This document shows, piece by piece, positions 45,907 through 54,665 of a stretch of 64,000 nucleotides of DNA; position 1 is the stretch's first letter; each line of letters starts with the position of its first letter. Position numbers and translations under genes: made by a program. Under the pieces are notes generated by a model. It was not told the DNA's origin. It ran no database searches and saw only the letters and a list, made by a program, of their open reading frames with translations. The stretch comes from Chryseobacterium sp. S0630 (GTDB taxonomy: Bacteria; Bacteroidota; Bacteroidia; Flavobacteriales; Weeksellaceae), in assembly GCF_024158915.1 (NCBI RefSeq), contig NZ_JAMZGF010000006.1, forward strand, positions 62,001 through 126,000, given 5' to 3'.

Positions 45907-46191
45907 ATTCTTTGCATTCAAAACCAGAATGACATAAATCATGAATAAGGGAATTAATAGAACGTTAACAATAGAAAATCGCAATAATTTATCTCTCTTT
46001 AAATAGAAATAAATACATATTTAAAAATACAACCAATTTTATTTCAAAAGATTACACACAAAATGAATTAAAAATTTAAAATATATTTCTTTTATCAATG
46101 AATTAATTTAATTATTTTAGCTTATAGCAACTCACTCTATTAATGACGAGCGGGTTACAACAAACCAATACCATAATTAAAAATTAAACTC
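45907..46191. other. AT-rich spacer between the divergent MACPF and GG-peptide genes
   Basis: No ORF. Contains the partial dyad ATGACATAAATCAT (45929-45942) that resembles the palindrome before the siderophore receptor, and a GAGCGGGTTAC segment shortly before the peptide gene. No TAnnTTTG box was found for the plus-strand peptide. Confidence 0.4.
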
Positions 46192-46446
46192 ATGAAAAAA
46201 TTAAACATTACAAAACTTTCGAGAACAGAACTGAAAGATGTATTCGGTGGAACACTCTATCCGGCGGAATGTCCGGGAGGATGCCCTGGAGAAGGCATGA
46301 TCAGATGTCCTGACGGTACTACCACAATGACTAACTTTATATGCATGGGAGGAACCTGCCAACCGGCAGCCATGTGCAAACCTCTTGTTCTTGAACCTTT
46401 TCCCGATCCGATTATCACCACTGATCCGATAACCATCATCCCATAA
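46192..46446 (+). CDS. GG-leader cysteine-rich peptide, bacteriocin-like precursor (84 aa)
   Basis: The leader MKKLNITKLSRTELKDVFGG matches the double-glycine type (compare the 55-aa peptide at 44123-44290: LNRKELKTVLGG). The core contains six Cys in ECPGGCPGEG, IRCPDG, NFICMGGTC and AAMCKP, and ends in a Pro/Ile/Thr-rich tail (DPIITTDPITIIP). Divergent from the MACPF gene. The mature product and any modification are unknown. Confidence 0.8.
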   Translation: MKKLNITKLSRTELKDVFGGTLYPAECPGGCPGEGMIRCPDGTTTMTNFICMGGTCQPAAMCKPLVLEPFPDPIITTDPITIIP

Positions 46447-46470
46447 TCAGAATCAGAATAAACAATACAT

Positions 46471-46629
46471 AAAGAGGCTGTCTCCAAAAGTCAAACAATT
46501 GGCTTTTGTCATTCTGACGAAGGAAAAATCTTATTGATAAACAACTACATGAGATTCTTCACTGCATTGATGAACTACGTTCGCAGACTTTAGTCTGTGT
46601 TCAGAATGACAATTTTAAGACGCCTCTTT
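46471..46629. repeat. Interspersed palindromic element of about 160 bp
   Basis: Ends are inverted: AAAGAGGC (46471-46478) and GCCTCTTT (46622-46629). Inside, TTGTCATTCTGA (46506-46517) pairs with TCAGAATGACAA (46601-46612). It looks like a non-coding, mobile-type or structural repeat; the TGTCATTCTGA...TCAGAATGACA wording is common between genes in Chryseobacterium as far as I know. Confidence 0.7.
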
Positions 46630-46659
46630 TTTAGTATCTTTAAGTAAACAAAAACCATC

Positions 46660-47415
46660 ATGAAAACCATTGAGGAAGTTCTGAAAAAACTGGATGAAAT
46701 TATTATCTGGTGTAAGGAAAACAAGAGTCCTGCAGGATATTTTGCCTGTACTTACCGGATCATGACCGCACAGGTTCTGAAAGGAATTCAGCAGAAAAAA
46801 TTTGAAGATAATCCCAGAATGACATTGCTTGATATTGCTTTTGCACAAAGATATCTTCAGGCATGGGAAAGCTATAGCAAAGGAGAAAGATGTACCAATT
46901 CCTGGTATACTGCTTTTGAAGCCACTAAAAACAAAAACCTTTTGATATTGCAGCATATATTCCTTGGGATGAATGCTCACATCAATCTGGATCTCGGTGT
47001 TTCTGCCGCTTCTATTATGCCTTACCGGAAAATAAATCTGTTGAAAAAAGATTTTGAGAACATTAATAATGTCATTGCTTCCATTAATCAGAACGTTCAG
47101 GATTCTCTGAATAAAATCTGCTATCCTGTGGATCTTGTGGACAAACTCTCAAATGGAAAAGATAATGCTGTATTGGATTTTGCCATTTCCAAAGCAAGAG
47201 ATACTTCATGGGCCACGGCAGTCATAACCTCCAACACCCCGAATTTCCTTAGAGAATCGGTGATTGGTATTGTAGATTACGCAGCCGCTAAAGTTGCTAC
47301 CCAAATTCTGAACCCGAAAATCCTCACTCCTGCTCTTTTAAAAGAATTAAAAAAATGTGAAAGCAGTGATGTAGTAAAGAATATTGAGATTTTAGAATCT
47401 ACAAAAAACTCATAA
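46660..47415 (+). CDS. DUF5995-like protein (251 aa)
   Basis: All-helical protein without signal peptide. The core motifs CTYRIMTAQVLKGI, RYLQAWESYSKGE and LQHIFLGMNAHINLDLGVSA match the pattern I recall for DUF5995, in which conserved His residues suggest a metal site. Function unknown. The promoter would lie in or beside the palindromic element at 46471-46629. Monocistronic. Confidence 0.8.
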   Translation: MKTIEEVLKKLDEIIIWCKENKSPAGYFACTYRIMTAQVLKGIQQKKFEDNPRMTLLDIAFAQRYLQAWESYSKGERCTNSWYTAFEATKNKNLLILQHIFLGMNAHINLDLGVSAASIMPYRKINLLKKDFENINNVIASINQNVQDSLNKICYPVDLVDKLSNGKDNAVLDFAISKARDTSWATAVITSNTPNFLRESVIGIVDYAAAKVATQILNPKILTPALLKELKKCESSDVVKNIEILESTKNS

Positions 47416-47420
47416 TAAAA

Positions 47421-47451
47421 AGGCCGGGATCTTCCTCACGGATCCCGGCCT
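47421..47451 (-). terminator. Terminator of the heavy-metal efflux operon
   Basis: GC-rich 11-bp perfect stem (AGGCCGGGATC / GATCCCGGCCT) with a T run on the minus strand; 24 bp past the RND gene stop. Also lies 6 bp after the DUF5995-like gene. Confidence 0.88.
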
Positions 47452-47474
47452 CATAATGAACAAAATAAAAGAAA

Positions 47475-50400
47475 CTATATTGCTTCCTTATGCTTTTTAC
47501 GGTAGGCATAATGGAAAATGATAGGTAATATTGTAAATGAAAGCAGCATACAGACGATCAACCCGCCTACAATCATAATGGCTAAAGGTTTCTGAATTTC
47601 AGAGCCCATTCCGTTTGACATGGCTGCCGGAAGAAGTCCCATAGATCCCATCAGGGCAATCATCACCACCGGACGGATTCTGCTTTTCACTCCTTCAGCT
47701 ATGGATTCTTTGAGGGACATCCTGTTTTGTAGGTTTTCTTTCATGACCCCGATCAGAACGATACCGTCTATGGTTGCCACTCCGAAAAGGATAATGAAAC
47801 CGATTCCCGCTGAAATTCCGAAGATGGTTCCCGTAAACCAAAGGGATAAGAATCCTCCGATAAACGCAAATGCCAGTGTGATGGAAGAAATCAGCGTGTC
47901 TTTTATGTTTCCGAAGTTGAAATACAACAGCATCAGAATAAGAACTAAAGAAATCGGTACAACCATAGCCAGCTGTTTTGCGGCTCTTTCTTTACTTTCA
48001 AATTCTCCAGCCCACGTCATTTTATGATTTTTCGGAAGCTTTACTTCCTTATCTACTTTGGCTTTGGCTTCCTGAATGGTACTTCCTAAATCTCGACCTT
48101 CAATATTGAATCCAACTCCAATATATCTGCTGTTTCCTTCACGGTAAATAAATGATGGTCCGGTATGATAATCAATGGTTGCAATTTCTTTCAGCGGAAC
48201 TTTTTTATTGTCCTGAGTAGGGATGAGAATGTTTCCCATCTTTTCAGGCGTATCTCTGTAATCTTTTTCAAACCTAAGCATTACATCAAACATTCTTTCT
48301 TCTTCGTAGAACTTGGTAGCTGCCTGTCCTCCGATCGTCATTTCGATGACGGCCTGTGCATCTGCTGTAGAAACACCATATTTTGCCATTTTAGAATCGT
48401 GAAGCTGTATTCTCAACTCCGGAAGTCCGATATTTTTGAAAACATTTACATCGGATATTCCCGGAACTGTTCTGATAGAATTGGCTACTTTATTGGCATA
48501 ATTTTCAAGTTCGAAAAGATCATTTCCAAAAATTTTAATCACCAGCGGAGCTTTTACTCCTGCCACATATTCTTCCACATTATCCTGTATCGGCTGGCTG
48601 AATCCAAAATTGATACCCGGAAATTTTTCAAGGGAAACTCTCATTTCTTCAAGGAGTTCTTCTTTGGATATTTTTTTCTTCCATTCATTTTCCGGCTTCA
48701 GCTGAATATTAAATTCGATATTAAAAAATCCGGTGGGATCTGTTCCGTCATTCGGACGACCTGTCTGGGTCATAACAAATTTTACTTCATCATACTTCAT
48801 GAGAATCTCCTTCATCTCTTTGGTCAATCGTACAGATTCATCCAGATTGACACTGTTGGGAAGGGTTGCCCTTACGTAGATGGCTCCTTCGTTCAGTTTG
48901 GGTAAAAATTCGGATCCGTAATTAGAGAATCTCCATCCGCAAACAGCAAGCAAAGCAACGAAACCAATGATAAATCCTTTTTTGTGACGGTCACTGAATT
49001 CGTAAATTCTATAGATATTAACTCTGAAGAATCTTGAAATAAAGTTTTCTTTCTCTTCAATATTTTTGGTCAATAACAGTTTACACATTGCCGGAACATA
49101 AGTCAAACTTAAGATCAGTGATCCCAATAATGCATACCCTAGTGTAAATGCTAATGGTGAGAACATTTTTCCTTCAACTTTCTGGAAAGAGAAAATCGGC
49201 ATCAACGCAACGATCAGAATCAACAGGGCAAAGAAAATATAACTTGCCACACTTCCTGCGCTTTTCTTGATGATTCCCAGTTTTGAAATTTTATTGAATC
49301 TACGCAGCCCAATCTTTTTCGCTTTAAGCTCGAGAGCGACAAAGACGTGTTCCACAATAACCAGTGTTCCTTCAAGAAGCAATCCAAAATCCAGTGCTCC
49401 CATAGAAATCAGGTTGGCCGGCAGACCCTGAATTTTCAACATAATAATAGCAAACAGGAAAGCCAGAGGAATCACTGATGCTACAATAAAAGTGGTTCTC
49501 CAGTTGTAAAGGAAAATAAATACAATGATGGAAACCAGAATAACTCCTTCAATAAGGTTTTTGGAAACGGTATGAACCGTTGTGTTCACAAGTTCTGTAC
49601 GGTCAATGATGGGAACAATCTGAACATCACCGGGAAGTTCTCCCCCATTCAGTTCTTCTATTCTGTCTTTCAGTCTGGCAATCACTTCACTTGGATTTTC
49701 ACCCCGAAGCATGATCACAATTCCTTCTACAACATCATTTTCTTTGTTGTATCCTACCTGTCCCAATCTCGGTTTTGCAGATACTTTTACTTCTGCTACG
49801 TGTTTCACCAGAATAGGCGTAGAACCTTTTACCTCGATCTGAATGTTTTCAATATCTTCTTTTTTCTCCAAAAGACCAATCCCCCTCACTACATAAGCCT
49901 GATCACCTTTTGCCACCACATCTCCTCCTACATTGATATTACTCTTCGAAACCGCTTCATACACATCAAGGGGGGAAAGGTCGTAATTGTGTAATTCCGT
50001 AGGATTAATTTTTATTTCATAGGTTTTCTCTTCTCCACCAAAGCTTACCACATCTGCCACACCGGGAACGGCAAGCAATTCTCTTTCCACCACCCAATCC
50101 TGAATAGCGGTTACTTCTTTGATGGGAAGTTTACTCTTGATAATATATCTGTAAATTTCACCTGTAGCTCCCGAAGGAGGCTCAATACTATATTCTGCTC
50201 CGGCAGGCAGCTCTACATTTCCGAGTTTATTGGAAGCATACTGCTGTGCATAAAAATCATTCACATGATCATCAAAAATAACTGTCACCACAGACAATCC
50301 GAATAAGGAAATGGAACGCACCGAAGTTTTATTCGGGATGGCATTCATTTCTTTGGAAATAGGTAAAGTGACAAATTTTTCAATTTCCTCAGCACTTCTC

Positions 50401-50573
50401 CCCGGCCACTGGGTAATCACTCTCACCCTTGTATTGGTAACATCCGGAAATGCTTCAATAGGAGTATGCATATAGGAATAGATTCCTCCGGCCAGCAAAA
50501 GAAAAGTTCCCAAAAGAACAATCAATGAATTTTTTAATGAGAAGGAAACTATATTCTGTACAAACTTTCGCAT
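47475..50573 (-). CDS. Heavy-metal efflux RND transporter, CusA/CzcA family (1032 aa)
   Basis: Full-length HME-RND pump: N-terminal helix, two periplasmic porter domains (PIEAFPDVTNTRVRV, FPGINFGFSQPIQDN) and twelve membrane helices. The helix-4 proton relay reads ALDFGLLLEGTLVIVEH (Asp395, Glu401, Glu408, His409); compared with the CzcA pattern DFGxxxDGAxxxxEN, the second Asp is Glu and the final Asn is His. It exports metal cations through the tripartite complex. Its start overlaps the adaptor stop by one base. The metal cannot be named from sequence alone. Confidence 0.92.
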   Translation of the reverse strand: MRKFVQNIVSFSLKNSLIVLLGTFLLLAGGIYSYMHTPIEAFPDVTNTRVRVITQWPGRSAEEIEKFVTLPISKEMNAIPNKTSVRSISLFGLSVVTVIFDDHVNDFYAQQYASNKLGNVELPAGAEYSIEPPSGATGEIYRYIIKSKLPIKEVTAIQDWVVERELLAVPGVADVVSFGGEEKTYEIKINPTELHNYDLSPLDVYEAVSKSNINVGGDVVAKGDQAYVVRGIGLLEKKEDIENIQIEVKGSTPILVKHVAEVKVSAKPRLGQVGYNKENDVVEGIVIMLRGENPSEVIARLKDRIEELNGGELPGDVQIVPIIDRTELVNTTVHTVSKNLIEGVILVSIIVFIFLYNWRTTFIVASVIPLAFLFAIIMLKIQGLPANLISMGALDFGLLLEGTLVIVEHVFVALELKAKKIGLRRFNKISKLGIIKKSAGSVASYIFFALLILIVALMPIFSFQKVEGKMFSPLAFTLGYALLGSLILSLTYVPAMCKLLLTKNIEEKENFISRFFRVNIYRIYEFSDRHKKGFIIGFVALLAVCGWRFSNYGSEFLPKLNEGAIYVRATLPNSVNLDESVRLTKEMKEILMKYDEVKFVMTQTGRPNDGTDPTGFFNIEFNIQLKPENEWKKKISKEELLEEMRVSLEKFPGINFGFSQPIQDNVEEYVAGVKAPLVIKIFGNDLFELENYANKVANSIRTVPGISDVNVFKNIGLPELRIQLHDSKMAKYGVSTADAQAVIEMTIGGQAATKFYEEERMFDVMLRFEKDYRDTPEKMGNILIPTQDNKKVPLKEIATIDYHTGPSFIYREGNSRYIGVGFNIEGRDLGSTIQEAKAKVDKEVKLPKNHKMTWAGEFESKERAAKQLAMVVPISLVLILMLLYFNFGNIKDTLISSITLAFAFIGGFLSLWFTGTIFGISAGIGFIILFGVATIDGIVLIGVMKENLQNRMSLKESIAEGVKSRIRPVVMIALMGSMGLLPAAMSNGMGSEIQKPLAIMIVGGLIVCMLLSFTILPIIFHYAYRKKHKEAI

Positions 50574-51688
50574 TACTTCGTGGAGTTATTTAATTGGTTT
50601 TTCAGGTTTTCATAGATCAGCAGTCCGTTGGAAGCAATGACATTTTCACCTGGTTTTAAATTACCTTCTACATAAATATACTGGCTGTTGGAAGCAATTT
50701 CCGTTACAGGTCTGATCTCAAGTTCACAATCTTTTTTATACACAACCACATAGCTCTGGTTGTTATCAAAGATTAAAGCCTTTGCAGGAATCGCCAATGC
50801 GGATTTATTTTGTGAATTGATCGGTAATACAACATCTGCAGACATTCCCGGTCTCAGCTTCATCCCGTTATTATCCATAATGATTTTGGCTTTAAGCACT
50901 CTTTCATTTTCATTAAAAACCTGAGAAATATTGTTGATTTTCCCTGAAAAACTATCATCCGGATAAGCAAGCGTTTTGACCACTACGGGTTGGTCTACAT
51001 ACACATGTCTCATGTTGGTAGCATATACATTGGCCATTACCCATACTTTATCCAGATTGGAAATAGTAAACAGTTGATCTCCTCCTGCAGTAACAGGCAT
51101 TCCTTTAGAAATATTTTTTGAAATAACATATCCGTCTGCCGGAGCTTTTATCTGAATGGTATTTCCTCCCGCTGAATACAGCTGCATATTTTTCTGCGTC
51201 TTGGAAATATTGGATTGCAGTATGGCTACTTCAGAACGCGCTTCCTGCAAATCTTTCTGAGAGGCAATATCATCTTTATACATGGCTTCTACGGAAGACA
51301 GTTTTCTTTTCGCAACAGCCAGCTGAGCCTGCAAAGTTTGAGTATCATCCTGCATTTCATTCACAGCTGTACTCTTTACGCTTGCCAACGTTTGCCCTTT
51401 TTTTACATAATCACCAAGTGAGAAATAAGTATCCATCACCACTCCGTCTACAAGACTTACAAAGGGAACCGTTTTATCAGAATTGCTTTCCACTTCTCCG
51501 GTAAGGGTGATACTTTCTTCTATGGGAAGCAGTTCTGCTTTGGCCAGTTTAATATCTTTTTTAAGCTCTTTGCTGATGCAATAACTTTTTTCAGCTTCTT
51601 TATTTTCCTGTTTTCCGGCACAGCCTGTAAAAATAATGAGGGCAGACAGATAAGCTGCAGCAGTGTATTTAGTAATATTTTTGTTCAT
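50573..51688 (-). CDS. RND efflux periplasmic adaptor (membrane fusion protein, 371 aa)
   Basis: Lipoprotein signal (LIIFTGCAGKQE, Cys23), then biotinyl/lipoyl halves (TYFSLGDYVKKGQTLASVKS, IKAPADGYVISKNISKG) around a coiled-coil hairpin (QAQLAVAKRKLSSVEAMYKD), then beta-barrel and membrane-proximal domains. It links the RND pump to the outer-membrane channel. Encoded 3 nt after the TolC-like gene. Confidence 0.93.
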   Translation of the reverse strand: MNKNITKYTAAAYLSALIIFTGCAGKQENKEAEKSYCISKELKKDIKLAKAELLPIEESITLTGEVESNSDKTVPFVSLVDGVVMDTYFSLGDYVKKGQTLASVKSTAVNEMQDDTQTLQAQLAVAKRKLSSVEAMYKDDIASQKDLQEARSEVAILQSNISKTQKNMQLYSAGGNTIQIKAPADGYVISKNISKGMPVTAGGDQLFTISNLDKVWVMANVYATNMRHVYVDQPVVVKTLAYPDDSFSGKINNISQVFNENERVLKAKIIMDNNGMKLRPGMSADVVLPINSQNKSALAIPAKALIFDNNQSYVVVYKKDCELEIRPVTEIASNSQYIYVEGNLKPGENVIASNGLLIYENLKNQLNNSTK

Positions 51689-51691
51689 ATC

Positions 51692-52966
51692 TTATAAATC
51701 TTGTCCTACAACATACTGCAGGTTTTCGTAGTATTGATTCAATTCTTTTTTAGTATCCAGGATGATCATTTTATTTCCAATGTAGGTATCCAGAAAATCC
51801 ATGTACTCCAGCATGCTGATATTTCTTAGTCTGAAATTTTTCTCATGGCTTACCAGCAAACCATCCAGTGTAGACTCGTAATTGTCATCGATCTCTTCTG
51901 AAACCTGCTGTGTTCTGATATAATTTCTAAAGACAGAAACAATTTCGTTCTCAGATTTCAACATGTTTTTGCGGGTTTCCAGTTTGCTTTTCTCAATCTC
52001 AAGCCTTGCTTCCTGGATATTCCCTTTATTACGGTCGAAAATGGGAAGATCCATAGAAACACCTAATCCTATAAAGTCTTTCATGATATTTCCTCCACGG
52101 TCATATCCTATAGAAACCGCCACATCAGGAGTTTTCATGGCATTTTGAATTTCCAGATTTTTGGCAGCATGTTTCTCTTTATTTTTCGAGATCATGATAT
52201 CGGGTCGGTTTTCTTTTGCCTTGTCTATCCATTGATTCACTTCCAACTCAGAAAGTTGTTTTTCAGGCATGACAAATGAATCTGTTATCACCAGATAAGA
52301 TTGAGAAGGCAGCATCAATAAGGCTTTAAGCTCTACCTGCTGATCTTCGATTTCCTGTTTTAATGAAATCAGCTTCTTCTTGAATTCAATTTCCTGTGCT
52401 TTTAAGCGGACGTACTCAGCTTTACTGATATTACCAAGGTTTAATTGATTATTGTAGGATTTTGTTAATTTCTCAATGGAAGTGATCTGCCCCTGATAGA
52501 TTTTCTGCTGTTCCTGATTGTAAAGAACTTCGGTAATGGTATTTCTGAGGGTCTTCTTAAGTTCACGTAAAACTTCCTGTAGTTCATACTTCTCTCCTTC
52601 CACTTCTATTTTCTGGAGTTCAATATTTTTTCGCCTTTTACCTGCAGTCTGAATCACCTGTTCTATCTCCGCAGAAATCTGGGTGTTTTTTCCCCAGTTT
52701 CCGATCAATGCCGGCTGTTCTTCTATGTCATAAGTTCTCCATAAATTAACTTCGCTGATACTTAATGTAGGATTAGGCCAGTATTTAGCCTGAACAGCTC
52801 TTGCCTCGGCTTGTGAAATTTCAAGCTTCTGTGCAATGAGGTCGAGGTTTTTAGCCAAAAAGATAGTTTCAGCTTCCTTTCTTCCAATTTTCAGGGTATC
52901 TGAAATCTGTGCTGAAAAGAAACTGAAACAATGAATATAAAATAGTGTAAAAAATAGCTTCTTCAA
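51692..52966 (-). CDS. TolC-family outer-membrane efflux protein (424 aa)
   Basis: Signal peptide (MKKLFFTLFYIHCFSFFSAQ) and two OEP repeats of long helices (DLIAQKLEISQAEARAVQAK, VAVSIGYDRGGNIMKDFIG, IEKSKLETRKNMLKSENEIV) forming the trimeric channel. First gene of the efflux operon; CzcC/CusC role. A TAGCTTTG box at 52994-52987 is the candidate -7 element. Confidence 0.92.
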   Translation of the reverse strand: MKKLFFTLFYIHCFSFFSAQISDTLKIGRKEAETIFLAKNLDLIAQKLEISQAEARAVQAKYWPNPTLSISEVNLWRTYDIEEQPALIGNWGKNTQISAEIEQVIQTAGKRRKNIELQKIEVEGEKYELQEVLRELKKTLRNTITEVLYNQEQQKIYQGQITSIEKLTKSYNNQLNLGNISKAEYVRLKAQEIEFKKKLISLKQEIEDQQVELKALLMLPSQSYLVITDSFVMPEKQLSELEVNQWIDKAKENRPDIMISKNKEKHAAKNLEIQNAMKTPDVAVSIGYDRGGNIMKDFIGLGVSMDLPIFDRNKGNIQEARLEIEKSKLETRKNMLKSENEIVSVFRNYIRTQQVSEEIDDNYESTLDGLLVSHEKNFRLRNISMLEYMDFLDTYIGNKMIILDTKKELNQYYENLQYVVGQDL

Positions 52967-52986
52967 GGTCTCTTATTTTAAGACCA

Positions 52987-52994
52987 CAAAGCTA
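52987..52994 (-). promoter_or_regulatory. Candidate -7 element of the efflux operon
   Basis: TAGCTTTG on the minus strand, 20 bp before the TolC-like ATG. The -33 region has no TTTG, fitting regulation by the adjacent two-component system. Confidence 0.45.
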
Positions 52995-53108
52995 TTTGCC
53001 TCATATTAGAGGGAATTGTAAAGGAAATTAAAATTCGGTTAGTTCAACATTAGAGTTTGATTAGAACTTTTTTCATTCCTTGAAATTATGTTTGAATTGG
53101 TATGTTTT

Positions 53109-53161
53109 GGCTAAAGCCGAAGGATTTTGATTATTTTTTGTAAGCGGGTTAAAACCCGCTT
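53109..53161. repeat. Short palindromic repeats
   Basis: GGCTAAAGCC (53109-53118) and AAGCGGGTT-AA-AACCCGCTT (53142-53161, 9-bp perfect arms). Both have the look of small interspersed palindromes and sit in the gap between the efflux operon and the sensor kinase gene. Confidence 0.65.
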
Positions 53162-53171
53162 CTATTGAATA

Positions 53172-53298
53172 TTTTTTACTCTCTCGCAGATTTTGCAGAT
53201 GACGCAGATTTCGTTATTATGAATATATTTTTAATAAGATTTTAAATTAATCTAAGATCATGAATCTGCTCAATCAGCAAAATCTGCAAGAGAAAAAA
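53172..53298. repeat. Inverted-repeat element with CAGATTTTGC arms
   Basis: CTCTCGCAGATTTTGC (53181-53196) pairs with GCAAAATCTGCAAGAG (53277-53292) with one mismatch, and GCAGATT (near 53204) pairs with AATCTGC (near 53263). About 127 bp in total, ending at the kinase stop codon. Also a likely transcription end for the kinase gene. Confidence 0.65.
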
Positions 53299-54663
53299 TC
53301 AGGAATGCGCTGGGAATTCCAAAAGAACATTGGTTCCCACATTGACCGCAGAATCAATTTTCATCACAATATGATGATGATCAAAAATGCTTTTTGAAAG
53401 TGATAAACCAATTCCACTGCCTTTTACAGTATCTACATTTTTTCCTCTGTAAAAAGTTTCAGATATTTTCACAAGGTCATCAGCCGGAATTCCTCTTCCT
53501 TCATCTTTGACTTCGATATACAACTGATTGGCCTTTTCTGATAATGTAATCACAACAGGTTTATCAAAGGAATATTTAATCGCATTTTCTACAATATTAT
53601 ACAGCGCAAGATACAGCAGCGTTTCGTTTCCTGGAAATTCCAGTAAAGCAGGTTTCGTTACCTGAAGCTGTATTTTAATGGATGAATGGTTTTCTTTTGC
53701 TTTAGGTTCTAATTTTTCATAAATCTTCCAGATCAGCTCATCTACTCTCATCGGTTTGTGAGAAGACTCAAGCTTTGTCATTCCGGACATCAGCAAAAGA
53801 TTGTTGAGAATATTTTCAATCTCATATACATTTTCCAATGACTCTTTGGCCACTTCCTTATATTCTTCCGGTGTACGGTCTTTTTGGGCAAAGACTTCCA
53901 GGTTTCCTGAAATAGCGGCTAAAGGTGTTTTAAATTCATGAGAAACATAATTGATAAAGTTCTGCTGCAAGAGTACATTTTCTGAAATTCTGCCCAGCAG
54001 TTTATTATAGGATTTTATCAGATCTTCAATCTCGTCATTGGTATTGGTAGAAGTAATGATTGCCGTAGAAATGTTATTATATTCCACTTTATTGATCCGT
54101 TCTACTACATTGGAAATAGGTTTATAAACCACTTTAGAAAGGTATCTGCTCAGAAAATAAATTGCCAGCAGCCCAATCAGCAATACGGAAAGCATGATAA
54201 TAGCCAATCTCAGGATCTGCGACTGGAAAGAGTCGTTGGAAGATTTCACAAAAACAACAAAGTCTCCCTGATTGTCCGGATAAAAAATCCCATAATAGAA
54301 TTGATTATCAGACATAAACTGTATTCCTTTGTTATTTCGGACAGCCTGTAAATGAGAAGGTTTTATATTCTTATCATTCAGATTGTGTCCAAAAGTAACT
54401 TCATTATTCTGATTGTAAACCGCTACCCTGTTATTCTGAATCAGGTGATTGTATTCTTTTTTGATCTGAGCATGACGGTCTTTCGGGAGTTCATCTTTTT
54501 CTAGATAATAAATAGCAGAAATAAGAGCCGTATTTCTAAGCTTTTCAAAATAAAAAATTTTGGTACTGTCATAATACGCAAAGAATATCACCGCTGATAT
54601 GATGATAGAAACGATGCCGAATGACAGGCTTGAAATAAGGGTAAATCTGTTTCTGAGCGTCAT
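53299..54663 (-). CDS. Sensor histidine kinase of the efflux locus (454 aa)
   Basis: Two transmembrane helices (about 11-31 and 153-172) flank a 120-residue periplasmic sensor region. A HAMP-like linker, a HisKA box (FINYVSHEFKTPLAAISG, His242) and a HATPase domain (NIVENAIKYSF, VKDEGRGIP, GSGIGLSLSKSI) follow. Orthodox EnvZ/CusS-type kinase. It starts 2 nt after the regulator stop and lies upstream of the efflux operon, so metal or envelope sensing is likely. Confidence 0.93.
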   Translation of the reverse strand: MTLRNRFTLISSLSFGIVSIIISAVIFFAYYDSTKIFYFEKLRNTALISAIYYLEKDELPKDRHAQIKKEYNHLIQNNRVAVYNQNNEVTFGHNLNDKNIKPSHLQAVRNNKGIQFMSDNQFYYGIFYPDNQGDFVVFVKSSNDSFQSQILRLAIIMLSVLLIGLLAIYFLSRYLSKVVYKPISNVVERINKVEYNNISTAIITSTNTNDEIEDLIKSYNKLLGRISENVLLQQNFINYVSHEFKTPLAAISGNLEVFAQKDRTPEEYKEVAKESLENVYEIENILNNLLLMSGMTKLESSHKPMRVDELIWKIYEKLEPKAKENHSSIKIQLQVTKPALLEFPGNETLLYLALYNIVENAIKYSFDKPVVITLSEKANQLYIEVKDEGRGIPADDLVKISETFYRGKNVDTVKGSGIGLSLSKSIFDHHHIVMKIDSAVNVGTNVLLEFPAHS

Positions 54664-54665
54664 TT

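Noticed and set aside
47620..49994. Plus-strand frames of up to 246 aa opposite the RND pump gene
   Set aside because: Antisense to a full-length pump gene and rich in Phe/His/Asn/Tyr as expected from reversed codons.
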